This document shows positions 25,468 to 34,210 of a stretch of DNA of 64,000 nucleotides, piece after piece. The DNA lies in contig MPNJ01000006.1 in assembly GCA_002238965.1 (NCBI GenBank), forward strand, positions 183,651-247,650, in the 5' to 3' direction. Below the pieces are notes generated by a model. It did not search any database, was not told where the DNA came from, and worked only from the letters and a program-made list of their open reading frames with translations. A program made the position numbers and the translations under genes. Source of the stretch: Nitrospinae bacterium bin107. Lineage in GTDB: Bacteria; UBA8248. The stretch's first letter is position 1. Each line of letters opens with the position of its first letter.

Positions 25468-26241
25468 ATGATGCTAAGCGACCTGACCTGGATGGAAATT
25501 CGCGACATGCTTCCCGAGAACCCCGTCATCATCCAGCCCGTGGGCTCGACCGAACAGCACGGCCCCCACTTGCCGGTTCAGGTGGATATATCGAGTTCGT
25601 TTGAAGTCGCAAAGGCCGTCGGCGACCGGACGGGCTGCCTCGTCGCCCCGCCTCTTCCCTACGGCTACTCGGAGGTGTGGGAGAATTTCCCCGGGACCAT
25701 CAGCTTCACGGCCGATACCTTCATGACGTGCGTCGCCGAGATCACCGAAAGCCTCGTGCGCAACGGCTTCAAGCGGATTCTCTTCCTGAACGGCCACAAC
25801 CCCAACCTGCCCCTGCTGCAGACCATGATGTTCAGGCTCATGGACCGCTACGGCCGGAATGGTGACAAACTCATCGTCGCCGGAAGCTACTTCATGGTGG
25901 ACAAGGAAACCTGCGACGCCATCGGCGACAACTTCCGCGAAGGCACCCACGCGAACGAGTTCGAGACGTCCTTCATGATGCACATCCGCCCGGACATGGT
26001 GCACGTCGACAGGCTCGGAGACTGGGAGTACAAACCCGAACTGGTGCTCTCCTTCCAGCACGGGGTGACGTCGGTCGTGCGTTTGCCCGACAGCCGCGTG
26101 CACAACGGAGTTTACGGAGACCCGCGCCGGGCCACGCCGGAGAAGGGCCGCCAGTATTTCGAGGCCTGCGTGAACAAGGTGAGCGAGATAGTGGAGAACT
26201 TCAACCCGGATTACTTCGGGATACAGGAGGTCTACACGTAA
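25468..26241 (+). CDS. Creatininase-family amidohydrolase
   Basis: A 257-residue protein with all creatininase-family metal motifs: PVGSTEQHGPHLPVQVD (Glu29, His31, Asp40), a central FLNGHNPN and THANEFETS. Known members hydrolyse cyclic amides (creatinine) or act on pterin/riboflavin precursors (MftE, FAPy deformylase); substrate cannot be told here. AGGGAGGAAA lies 8 nt upstream. It may share a transcript with the VOC gene. The sugar-type ABC importer converges 19 nt downstream. Confidence 0.9.
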   Translation: MMLSDLTWMEIRDMLPENPVIIQPVGSTEQHGPHLPVQVDISSSFEVAKAVGDRTGCLVAPPLPYGYSEVWENFPGTISFTADTFMTCVAEITESLVRNGFKRILFLNGHNPNLPLLQTMMFRLMDRYGRNGDKLIVAGSYFMVDKETCDAIGDNFREGTHANEFETSFMMHIRPDMVHVDRLGDWEYKPELVLSFQHGVTSVVRLPDSRVHNGVYGDPRRATPEKGRQYFEACVNKVSEIVENFNPDYFGIQEVYT

Positions 26242-26260
26242 GGTTCGGCGCGCGTCAGGC

Positions 26261-27349
26261 TCAGATGGCCAGTTGGGTGTCGGCGTCGAAGAAGAAAAGT
26301 TTGTCCTCGCGCATCCCAACGCGGGTCTCATCCCCCATATCGACTCTGAAAGTCGAGTCGGTGCGCGCCATGATGGATACGTCCTCGAAGGCGAGTTCCA
26401 GCACCTGATCCGCCCCGTATGGCTCCAGCAGCAGCACCTTGCTCAGGTGACCGTCCCCATCGCCTCCGGCGGCCGTCACGACGACGTCCTCGGGGCGAAT
26501 CCCCAGAATCACCTTATCCCTCTCTTTTTCTTCGAGGCGCTTGCGAAGCTCCGGCGGCGGCTCCACGGCGAAGCTCCCGTAGCGGAAACTCAGCCTCCCG
26601 TTTTCCTGCTCCAGGGCGCCGGGGATGAGGTTCATCGGCGGCGTCCCCACGAACTGCGCCACGAACGTGTTGGCCGGTTCGTGATAGACGGAATAGGGAG
26701 AAGCATACTGCTGGAGCACGCCGTCTTTCAGGAGCGCTATCTCATCCGCCATGTTGAGCGCCTCCACCTGATCGTGGGTCACGTAGATCATGGTGGTTTC
26801 CAGACGCCGGTGGAGCTTCTTGAGTTCGGCGCGCATCTCGACCCTGAGCGCGGCGTCGAGGTTCGAGAGCGGCTCGTCCATCAGAAACGCCCAGGGTTCG
26901 CGTACGATGGCCCGGCCAAGCGCCACCCGCTGGCGCTGTCCGCCGGAGAGTTCGCGCGGTCTGCGGGCCAGAAGCTCCTCGATGTCGAGCGCCTCGGCCG
27001 CCCAGCGGACCTTCTCCTCGACTTCCGCCTTGGACATCTTCATCATCCGAAGCGGAAAGGCCAGATTGTCCCGCACCCGCAGGTGGGGATAGAGGGCGTA
27101 GCTCTGGAACACCATGGCCATGTTGCGTTTGTGGGCCGGAATGTGGCGGACGTCCACCCCGTCGATGAGAATCGCGCCCTCGGTGGGATCGAGCAGACCC
27201 GCGACCACGTTCAGGATGGTGGTCTTCCCGCACCCCGAAGGACCCAGGAGCACGACGAACCTGCCGTCTTCGATCTCGAGGTCCACGTTGTCGACCGCGA
27301 CCACCTCGCCGTAGTTCTTGCTCAGATTCTCCAAAACGACTTTCGCCAT
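26261..27349 (-). CDS. ABC importer ATPase, UgpC/MsmK/MalK type
   Basis: A 362-residue ATPase: Walker A GPSGCGKTT (about 36-44), Q-loop VFQSYALYPH, signature LSGGQRQRVALGRAIV, Walker B FLMDEPLSNLD, H-loop YVTHDQVEAL, then a C-terminal OB/TOBE regulatory domain (VILGIRPEDV). It energises the importer encoded immediately upstream on the same strand. The C-terminal domain is the CUT1-type that interacts with permeases and may be regulated by sugar metabolism. The ATG at 27349 has AGGAG 9 nt upstream; a GTG two codons earlier is possible. Confidence 0.93.
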   Translation of the reverse strand: MAKVVLENLSKNYGEVVAVDNVDLEIEDGRFVVLLGPSGCGKTTILNVVAGLLDPTEGAILIDGVDVRHIPAHKRNMAMVFQSYALYPHLRVRDNLAFPLRMMKMSKAEVEEKVRWAAEALDIEELLARRPRELSGGQRQRVALGRAIVREPWAFLMDEPLSNLDAALRVEMRAELKKLHRRLETTMIYVTHDQVEALNMADEIALLKDGVLQQYASPYSVYHEPANTFVAQFVGTPPMNLIPGALEQENGRLSFRYGSFAVEPPPELRKRLEEKERDKVILGIRPEDVVVTAAGGDGDGHLSKVLLLEPYGADQVLELAFEDVSIMARTDSTFRVDMGDETRVGMREDKLFFFDADTQLAI

Positions 27350-27375
27350 TCTCACGCGCTCCTATCGAAAACCGG

Positions 27376-28314
27376 CTAGCCCTTCACCGCCCCTGCCGTC
27401 AGCCCGCGCACGAAATAGCGCTGGAACATGAGGGCCAGGGCGACGGGAATCACGACGCAGGCGACGCCCGCGGCGTTCATCCGCGCGTAGCTCACCGAAA
27501 ACTCCGAGACGAAATCGAGCAGCGTCACCGTGATGGGCCGGGTGTTCATCGTCTGTGTCAGGACGAGCGGGAAGAGGAACTCGTTCCAGCTCGTGAGGAA
27601 CACGAACACCCCGGCGGTGACGATCGCAGGCGTCGAAAGCGGCAGAATCACCCGCCAGAGCGTCTGGAAGCGGTTGCAGCCGTCCACGCGGGCGGCGCTC
27701 TCGATCTCCTGCGGCACCGTCTCGAAATAGGCGACCAGCACGAATATCGCCAGGGGAAGCGAAATCGGAATATAGGCCACGATGAGCCCCATATAGGTAT
27801 CCAGCAGACCCAGCCCGCGAATCATCAGGTAAAAGGGGACGATCAGCGACACTTCGGGCACGATGCGCGACGCCAGCACGATGTAGAAAAGGGACTGCTT
27901 TCCCTTGAAGTAAAGACGCGCGAAGCCGTACGCCGCCAGACAGCCCAGGATGACGTTGATGATGGTAACGCCAAACGCCACGACGAAGCTGTTCCACATC
28001 GAGGGCAGCACGTCAGCCGTGGGGAACGTGGAGTATCCGGCCATCTTCTTGTCGAATGCGACGCTCGTGTCGGCGGGTTTTCTGAGGATGATCTCCTCGA
28101 AATTGCCGAGGTTGAGCGCGGGCGGAACCCAGTTGGGCGGAACCGACACCACGTCCTTTTCGAACTGGAGACTCGAGTTCAACATCCAGTAAAAAGGCGA
28201 GATGGCGTAGAAGAGCATGACGGCGACGATCAGGTAGAGCGCGATTCGTCCCACGATGGCGGCCTGGCGGTATCTTTGAATCTCCTTGATGTCGGGAACG
28301 CTCGGGGCAGCCAT
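27376..28314 (-). CDS. CUT1-type ABC importer permease (MalG/UgpE-like)
   Basis: A 312-residue inner-membrane permease with six predicted helices and the cytoplasmic EAA loop EIESAARVDGCNRFQTLWRV followed by ILPLST that docks on the ATPase. The N-terminal extension and the periplasmic segment between helices 1 and 2 (EKDVVSVPPNWVPPALNLGNF) are typical of MalG-type subunits. The ATG at 28314 is two bases after the stop of the first permease gene, and AGGAGA is 8 nt upstream inside that gene, so the two are co-translated. A much longer in-frame extension upstream is antisense noise. Confidence 0.92.
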   Translation of the reverse strand: MAAPSVPDIKEIQRYRQAAIVGRIALYLIVAVMLFYAISPFYWMLNSSLQFEKDVVSVPPNWVPPALNLGNFEEIILRKPADTSVAFDKKMAGYSTFPTADVLPSMWNSFVVAFGVTIINVILGCLAAYGFARLYFKGKQSLFYIVLASRIVPEVSLIVPFYLMIRGLGLLDTYMGLIVAYIPISLPLAIFVLVAYFETVPQEIESAARVDGCNRFQTLWRVILPLSTPAIVTAGVFVFLTSWNEFLFPLVLTQTMNTRPITVTLLDFVSEFSVSYARMNAAGVACVVIPVALALMFQRYFVRGLTAGAVKG

Positions 28315-28316
28315 AA

Positions 28317-29270
28317 TCAACTCTCCTGCGGCCTGTAGAGGATTTTGATGTAGCCGATCGCCAGGATGAAGGTGGCGATGGCGATGACGTAGGAAATCGA
28401 CGCGCCGGAGCCGAACTGCAGGTTCCGGAAGGTCTCCACGTAGGTGTACCAGGAGACGAGCGCTGTCGCGTCGCCCGGCCCTCCCTCGGTGAGTATATAG
28501 ACCAGGTCGAATGTCTTGATGGAGATTATCGAGGTGTAGACCAGCACCAGCAGAAAGGCCAGCTTGAGCGCGGGCAGGGTGATGTGCCAGAAACGCCTCG
28601 AAGCGCCCGCCTGGTCGATCTTGGCCGCGCTGTAGAGGTCCTCGGGTATCGCCTGCAGCGCCGTCAGGAACAAGACGGTGGCCAGGGGAACTTCCTTCCA
28701 GACGAAGGCGTTCACGAGGGTGTAGAGCGCGCGGTCGGGGTTGCTGAGCCATGTCTGGTATTTGTCGATGACGCCAAGGGCAACCAGAAGGCCGTTCAGT
28801 AACCCGTAGTCGGAATGGTAGATCCACTCCCAGATGAGACCGTTCGCCACATAGGGCACCGCCCAGGGGACGAGGATGAGCGGCACCACCCACCTGCGCA
28901 CGCCGGCGCCCAGTTCATTGAGCGCCAGGGAGAAGATGAGACCGAGCAGGGCCACGGCGATCACCGACACCACGACGAAGACTATCGTGTTAATGAACGC
29001 GTTGTAGAAATCCTCACTCTCCAGGAACATGACGTAGTTCTCGAAACCCACGAAGGGGTTTCTGTGGGGCCGCTTCAGGTTATAGACGTGGACGCTGACG
29101 TAGAACGAATGCAGGATGGGATAGATGTTGAGCAGCACCATCAGCAGCAGAGCCGGTCCTACGAAGAACATCGCAATGCCGCCTTCGGTCTGCGTGCGCC
29201 GGGCGAACCAGCCCTTCAGGCCCGCCTGCTCGGTGGGTTTTGCTCCTTCGACGGACAGGATATTCGCCAA
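28317..29270 (-). CDS. CUT1-type ABC importer permease (MalF/UgpA-like)
   Basis: A 317-residue permease with six main helices; the EAA loop is PEDLYSAAKIDQAGASRRFW followed by HITLP. The N-terminus is cytoplasmic and charged (RRTQTEGG) before helix 1 AMFFVGPALLLMVLL. The start is TTG at 29270: GGAGG stands 6 nt before it and no ATG in frame fits the family N-terminus. A strong stem-loop separates it from the binding-protein gene. With the MalG-like partner it forms the transmembrane channel. Confidence 0.92.
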   Translation of the reverse strand: MANILSVEGAKPTEQAGLKGWFARRTQTEGGIAMFFVGPALLLMVLLNIYPILHSFYVSVHVYNLKRPHRNPFVGFENYVMFLESEDFYNAFINTIVFVVVSVIAVALLGLIFSLALNELGAGVRRWVVPLILVPWAVPYVANGLIWEWIYHSDYGLLNGLLVALGVIDKYQTWLSNPDRALYTLVNAFVWKEVPLATVLFLTALQAIPEDLYSAAKIDQAGASRRFWHITLPALKLAFLLVLVYTSIISIKTFDLVYILTEGGPGDATALVSWYTYVETFRNLQFGSGASISYVIAIATFILAIGYIKILYRPQES

Positions 29271-29286
29271 GGAAAACCTCCATCGC

Positions 29287-29318
29287 GCCTCCCCCGGCGG
29301 TCCGCCGCCGGGGGAGGC
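29287..29318 (-). promoter_or_regulatory. Strong intercistronic stem-loop
   Basis: Perfect 14-bp arms (GCCTCCCCCGGCGG and its complement) close a TCCG loop between the binding-protein stop and the permease TTG start. No U-run follows, so it probably protects the upstream mRNA or attenuates, as between malE and malF, rather than fully terminating. Confidence 0.7.
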
Positions 29319-29330
29319 AAGCGCTTTCGT

Positions 29331-30668
29331 CTAACCGTAACGCCTCTTCAGTCTGTTCCACTGCTTGGTCAGGGTCTTGAGCGTGCCGACGATGTCGGCC
29401 TGACCCAGAATCGCCTTGTGGACGCGCGGACGCATGTACTGATCCCACTCGGCGTACCAGACGGCCTTCTGCCCGTCCTTGGGCTTGCTGAGCGCCATCT
29501 GGCTCTCGAACAGTTTCGCCTCGCCCCAATTGTTCGCGGCCGAGATGATGTCGGGGTCCTTGAACAGCGGCGCATGGCCGAAGCCCAGGCCGAACTCGGT
29601 GAACCACTTCTTCGCGGTGCGGTAGGTGCCCGACTTGTCCTTGCCGCCCAGGAAGTCGACCATCTTCCAGGCCATCGCCTTGCGCGCGGGGTCCTTCGCG
29701 GCTGAGGCGGTCATGCTGTAGGCCCGCGTCCAGCCGCACACGTTGGGCTTGGCGTTGTTTGCGGTCGGAATGAGCGCCATCTTGACCTTGCCGGCCACCT
29801 TGGAGGATTTGGGCTCGTTCGCCGCTCGCAGCCGGTAGTTCGGCAGGATGGCGAAGCTGCCCGTGCCGCTGCTGAAGGCCTTGAGCGCGGCGACTTCGTT
29901 GAGCTCCAGGAAGCCGGGCTGCGTGATCTTGTGCTTCTTGGCCGCGTCGATGATCCACTGGATCGACTGCGCCGCCGCGGAGCCTTCCTTGTCGTAGTTC
30001 ATGACGTTGTACTTCTCGTCGACGAACCGCCCGCCCCGGCTGTACATCATGGTGAAGAGCAGCTCGCCCATCCAGAAATCGGCTTTCAGGAACTGCAGGA
30101 AGGGATACTCCTGAATCCCCTTGCTCTTGATCTGGAGGCTCTGCTGGACCACCTCGTCCCAGGTCTTGGGAGGAGCGCCGATACCCGCTTTCTCCAGATG
30201 CTCCTCGTTGTAGAGGAACGCCATGTGGCCCACGTAGTAGGGCAGGCCGTAGAGCTTGCCGTTATAGGTGAGCGCATCGGCGGTCGGGCCGATGAATTCC
30301 TTGCGGTACTCGTCCACCCTCGGGAACTCGTCGATGGGGTAGAGCCAGCCCGCCTCCACGAACTCGGCGAGGTGCCCGTCGATCATGTAGATGACGTCCA
30401 GTGGGGTCTTGCCTGAGAACTTGACGACCAGGGCGTCGTGGTACTTGCTGCCCGGCGTGTTCCCGTAGTTGATCTTGACCTTGGCGAGCTTCTCGAACTC
30501 GGCGATGCGCTGCTTCACGAAGCTGATCCCGTAGGTCCAGCTGTAGAAGTTGAGCGTTTTCACCATCGCCGCCGAGGGCGTCGCCCGCGAGACGGGCAAG
30601 GCCATGGCGGCCGTTCCGAGTGCGGCATTGCGAAGGAGTTTCCGACGACTCAAACCGAGTTCTTTCAT
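29331..30668 (-). CDS. ABC importer extracellular solute-binding protein, family 1 (Tat signal)
   Basis: A 445-residue periplasmic binding protein of the sugar-type cluster. The N-terminus has a twin-arginine motif LSRRKLLRNAALGTAAM with AMALPVSRATPSAA as h/c region, so it is likely exported folded by Tat. The mature part shows SBP_bac_1 features: FEKLAKVKINYG, TPLDVIYMIDGHLAEF, YGLPYYVGHMAFLYNE and late WAEWDQYMRPR. The ligand is probably a sugar, polyol or glycerophosphodiester, but this is not decidable. The ATG at 30668 has GGAGGG 6 nt upstream; an in-frame TTG lies two codons earlier. First gene of the four-gene importer operon. Confidence 0.92.
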   Translation of the reverse strand: MKELGLSRRKLLRNAALGTAAMALPVSRATPSAAMVKTLNFYSWTYGISFVKQRIAEFEKLAKVKINYGNTPGSKYHDALVVKFSGKTPLDVIYMIDGHLAEFVEAGWLYPIDEFPRVDEYRKEFIGPTADALTYNGKLYGLPYYVGHMAFLYNEEHLEKAGIGAPPKTWDEVVQQSLQIKSKGIQEYPFLQFLKADFWMGELLFTMMYSRGGRFVDEKYNVMNYDKEGSAAAQSIQWIIDAAKKHKITQPGFLELNEVAALKAFSSGTGSFAILPNYRLRAANEPKSSKVAGKVKMALIPTANNAKPNVCGWTRAYSMTASAAKDPARKAMAWKMVDFLGGKDKSGTYRTAKKWFTEFGLGFGHAPLFKDPDIISAANNWGEAKLFESQMALSKPKDGQKAVWYAEWDQYMRPRVHKAILGQADIVGTLKTLTKQWNRLKRRYG

Positions 30669-31017
30669 GGTCAACCCTCCATCGTCGCCCTAGGAGAACT
30701 TGCGCTCCCCGTGGCACGGGCGATCCGCCATCGGGGGCAGAACCAAACCACAACGTCCATCAAGAAACCCTGGGCCGGGCCTCTCTGTTCACTCGGATTT
30801 CAGACGAAGAGATGGGAAGCGTGTTAACGGCAGGAGGCGAAACGGGGCAACAATCCCCTGGAGGCGACGATACCACCGGTTCGCGATTCCCACTCTCCGG
30901 CGTTCGATAAATCCTCAAACAACCTCAACTGTTTCTGTAGCTATGGAAAAAACGCTAGCAGGATTTCCCCGCGCTGTCAATTTTGAACAAAACGCCAGAG
31001 CGTGCCGCGCGAACTGC
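30669..31017. other. Non-coding gap upstream of the importer operon
   Basis: This 349-bp gap should hold the promoter of the solute-binding-protein operon, but I see no convincing -35/-10 pair, repeat or terminator in it. Confidence 0.5.
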
Positions 31018-31410
31018 CTAGCCGCGCGAGACGAGCTCGATGCTGATGTCGTCCGGCCCCCTGATGAAGGCGATCTTCGTGCCCGGACCTATCTCCCACG
31101 GGTCGCAGATGAAGTCGGCCCCTTTCGCGCGCAGGTCGGCCTCGGCCCTGTCCATGTCGTCGACGACGAGTCCGAAATGGTCCAGCCCGTAGCGCGGGTC
31201 GCTCGTCGTGTGGACGGGGTTCTCGCCCTCCGCCCGGCCCGATACGAGAAAACTCATGCCGTTCAGATCGAACCTGAAAATGGGCGAGCCGCCCAGGTCG
31301 CCCTCTTCCATCACCTTAGCCCCAAACATCTCCTCCCAGAACTTTCTGGCGGCGTGGGGGTCTTCGCTTCGAAAGTGCAGGTGATCGTAACCGTAGGTGG
31401 GCATGGACAT
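31018..31410 (-). CDS. VOC-superfamily (glyoxalase-like) protein
   Basis: A 130-residue one-module-pair VOC protein. It opens with YDHLHFRSEDPHAARKFWEE (metal-type His), has FRFDLNGMSFLV in the middle, YGLDHFGLVVDDMDRAEADL at the second repeat and ends DDISIELVSRG with the final Glu ligand. This HLHF...E / DHFGLVV...E arrangement supports a bound divalent metal. Function within the family is open (isomerase, lyase, dioxygenase). GGAGGGG precedes the ATG. The gene is isolated between the importer and the secreted HNH-like gene. Confidence 0.85.
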   Translation of the reverse strand: MSMPTYGYDHLHFRSEDPHAARKFWEEMFGAKVMEEGDLGGSPIFRFDLNGMSFLVSGRAEGENPVHTTSDPRYGLDHFGLVVDDMDRAEADLRAKGADFICDPWEIGPGTKIAFIRGPDDISIELVSRG

Positions 31411-31616
31411 CGTATCCCCTCCAGAAAAAGTGAGCCGAAAAAGAGGAGGTCTTCCCTCTCGCCTGTCCGTCGAAAGTGTGAATATGGTGGAAATTATAGA
31501 GGCGTTACCGGCGGGATTGTCAAGAAGGGAGAATTGTGACTGAGGCGGAAATCTGTCTCAAGGCATGGATTGAGAATGCTCTGCGTTTCTTCAATATGAC
31601 TACTTCGAGTGTATTC

Positions 31617-32594
31617 TCATTTCTGCCCCGTTCCTGTGGTAATAACTGAATTGATGTATTCCCGTAATGTCTTGGTCGCTGCTTTGGTCGCCACTCGCGT
31701 CTGGTCACTCCACTCGTGAAATGAGTTTCGAATCGCATCTCGCACCACTATCAGACGCGTCTTGACTATCGCGCGCGTCTCGTCATCAAGAGCGCGCCAG
31801 ACACGATTACCCGACACCCAGAAATATGCACTGCCGCCCACTACCGCCAGAGGAATCAACACTGGGGCCCCTACAGTGAGTCCGACCGTGCTTGCAGCCG
31901 TTACCGCACCTGCCGTCGCAGCACCAGCCAACGCACCCATCGCGACCTTGGGTGCCCCTTCCTTCGCTGCTTGTTTCACTGTCTTGCGCTCGTTGACAAT
32001 GTTAAGCGTCTCCACTGTCGTCGTCACCGGTAATTCTACAAGCGCTCCGATTACCCCACCCCTCGCAATCGTGATCAACATGATCTTTCCTCCACCCGCT
32101 ATGCTCACCGCTGCGTTGTAGAGGCGAACTTTGGACTTATCCATGAGGGTCATATCATTCGACCCACGTGCCAGGTTCCATTTCTTGGGTTCAAAGACCA
32201 AATTGGGTGGTTGGGCAGCCAACTCCGGATGATATTTCACAGAGCGAATGTGGCTCACATGATGCTTGTCGAGATATTCCAGCGTCGCCCCCTCACCAGC
32301 CAACCGGACTCCACCAGGCATCTTCGGGAACAGATCCTTCCCTTTGAGGTTGCCGGTGATGGCCCTTTGATTTATGTCCGACGCCCTCTGGCTTAGCTTC
32401 GTGGCAACTTTCGGCATCTCATCCAATCCTAGCGCGGTCGCTGCGCTCCTGACACTCGCAATCGACGCATGCGCCGCAGTGATTGCCCACTCCCACCAAC
32501 CAACTGTTTCCGGTAGTGGCTGCGCAGCAGCCCGGCCCGCTCCGAAATATACGAGTAACGCAATCAGCAACAACTTCAGCGCCAGTTTCTTCAT
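31617..32594 (-). CDS. Secreted protein of unknown family with an HNH-like motif and a hydrophobic Gly/Ala-rich segment
   Basis: A 325-residue protein with a Sec signal peptide (LALKLLLIALLVYFGAGRAAA|Q). Residues ~105-145 read YLDKHHVSHIRS...NLVFEPKKWNLARGSNDM: a His pair, a second His, then NL-x7-N-x2-RG, a spacing reminiscent of HNH/His-Me finger nucleases (His111/112, Asn131, Asn140). Residues ~165-250 contain hydrophobic stretches and a Gly/Ala-rich run (GALAGAATAGAVTAAST) that could insert in a membrane. The combination suggests an exported effector or toxin-like protein, but no immunity gene is recognised. Base composition is AT-richer than its neighbours. The ribosome site is poor, so the start is tentative. 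Confidence 0.55.
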   Translation of the reverse strand: MKKLALKLLLIALLVYFGAGRAAAQPLPETVGWWEWAITAAHASIASVRSAATALGLDEMPKVATKLSQRASDINQRAITGNLKGKDLFPKMPGGVRLAGEGATLEYLDKHHVSHIRSVKYHPELAAQPPNLVFEPKKWNLARGSNDMTLMDKSKVRLYNAAVSIAGGGKIMLITIARGGVIGALVELPVTTTVETLNIVNERKTVKQAAKEGAPKVAMGALAGAATAGAVTAASTVGLTVGAPVLIPLAVVGGSAYFWVSGNRVWRALDDETRAIVKTRLIVVRDAIRNSFHEWSDQTRVATKAATKTLREYINSVITTGTGQK

Positions 32595-32611
32595 TGTCGG
32601 ACTAATTCCCC

Positions 32612-32989
32612 TCACCCACCCGGCAGGAGGACGTAGAGGTCCTCCCCGTCGACTTCCACGGGAAAGCGCTGGACTTTCCGCCTGCGGTTGGCGAGACATT
32701 CCCCCGTTCTTACTTCGAACTCCCAGCCGTGCATGGGGCACGCGACCACGTCAGCCTCATCGCGCGCGTAGCGCTCGCGCACCTTGCCGTCCTCGTCTAC
32801 AGTGGCCGTGATCTCGCGAAAGAGGTTCCCCGAACAGACGGGGCCTTGCTGGTGAGGACATTTGTCCTCCAGGGCGAAAAACCCGTCACTCAACCGGAAT
32901 ATCCCGAGTTTCAGACCGCCCAGTTCGAGGCGAATCCGCTCGCCGGGGCCTATCTCGGACGCGCGCGCCGCCCAGAGCCGCCTCGCCAT
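32612..32989 (-). CDS. Rieske [2Fe-2S] ferredoxin-like protein
   Basis: A 125-residue Rieske domain with the cluster ligands CPH (first Cys-x-His) and ACPMHGWEF (Cys-x2-His). A ~35-residue insert lies between the two ligand pairs (SGNLFREITATVDEDGK...). It probably passes electrons to an oxygenase or similar enzyme. Its ATG abuts the stop of the amidohydrolase frame, with GGAGGTGG inside that gene's last codons, so the two are co-translated. No reductase or oxygenase alpha subunit is adjacent. Confidence 0.88.
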   Translation of the reverse strand: MARRLWAARASEIGPGERIRLELGGLKLGIFRLSDGFFALEDKCPHQQGPVCSGNLFREITATVDEDGKVRERYARDEADVVACPMHGWEFEVRTGECLANRRRKVQRFPVEVDGEDLYVLLPGG

Positions 32990-34101
32990 CTAGGCGCCCA
33001 CCTCCAGGTTCACCGTCTTCTCCGTGAAGCGGAAGACGCCCAAGGCGTTCTCGCCCATGATCTTGCGGCGGCCCGGGTCGCTTAAGAACGGGAGGTCAGC
33101 GACCACCGAGGGTTCATCGTAATCGAAATGGGGCCAGTCGCTCGCGAACAGGAAGGTGTTCTCCCCGTCGAGCAGGTCAAAGAACATCTTCAAATGCTTT
33201 CTCGGCATCTCCTCCATCGGCTGGGTGCCGAAATAAAAATCCTTGATGTATTCGCTCGGCAGCTTCCGGAGCAGCGGCGCTTCCACCCGGCGGCGCATGT
33301 ATTCGGTGTCCAGGCGGTACATGAGGCCCGCCACCCAGGTGATGCCGCTTTCCTGAAAGACGATCTTGAGATCGGGAAGCGCTCGGGCACGCCCTCCATC
33401 ACCATGCTCACGAGCTGCACCTGGTTGCACCACGTCATGTCCAGCGCGTGGCTCTCGACGAAGGAAGGAAACTTGGCGAAGCTCGAAAGGTCCGGCCCCA
33501 GGAAGTTCGCGTGCAACACGATGGGGAGACCGTGGTGCTGCGCCGCCTCGTAGATGGGGTTGTACGCCTCGGCGCCCAGGGGAAGCTCCACGCTGCCGAG
33601 CATCTCCACTCCGCACACGGCCGGATTGCCCGCCACGCGGTCTATCATCTTCGCGGCGCGTTCGGGGTCGCGGCCTGCGGCCACCACCAGGGTGTAGATT
33701 CCCTCCTCTGGCGCGCAGACGCCGTCGACCATGTAGTCGATGTAGCCGTTGCAGATGTCCATTGCGTGGTTCGCGTTCCGCACGAACTCGACCATGAGCA
33801 TGTAGGTGGGGATCATGACGATGGTGTCGACCCCGAAGCGCTCCATCACGACGGGGATGTCCGCGGGACTCGACATCCCGAGCATCTCGTCCTGATCGCC
33901 CTTGCCCGCCACGGCCCCCCGTACGGTGCGGCCGTGGAGCATGACGTCGTATTGATCCCCCACCAGGGCGGGCATGTGGTACTGCCCGCTCCAGTCGGCG
34001 AAGCGCTCGACGGAGGGGCCCTTCAGATACTTGGCGAAATCGCGGATTTCCTCAAGATAGTGCGCGTCGGCGTCCACGACGTGCATCCCCCGGTAGCCCA
34101 T
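32990..34101 (-). pseudogene. Amidohydrolase-2 family enzyme, split by a one-base frameshift
   Basis: The frame from the ATG at 34101 encodes an amidohydrolase-2 TIM barrel (VVDADAHYLEEIRD, the first metal motif DxH; IVLHANFLGPD) up to GVPERFP. The family continuation DLKIVFQESGITWVAG, FASDWPHFDYD and GRRKIMGENALGVF lies in another frame ending at 32990. A run of three C (coding strand, 33374-33376) where four are needed explains the shift. One added base would give an intact protein of about 370 residues, similar to ACMSD-like decarboxylases and hydrolases. A sequencing error is as likely as true decay, because both halves look well conserved. Confidence 0.8.
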
Positions 34102-34210
34102 CGCTTTCTCCCCACAGAGTCTTCAGAAGATTTCAAAAGGCTTCGCCGGATGATAGCATTCTCCCCGTTTCCTGAACACGCAGGCGAACTTTTTCTCGTG
34201 AGGACAACCC

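Noticed and set aside
27376..28893. 505-residue version of the MalG-like permease
   Set aside because: The first 193 residues are a shadow of the other permease gene; the ATG at 28314 has a ribosome site and the right family N-terminus.
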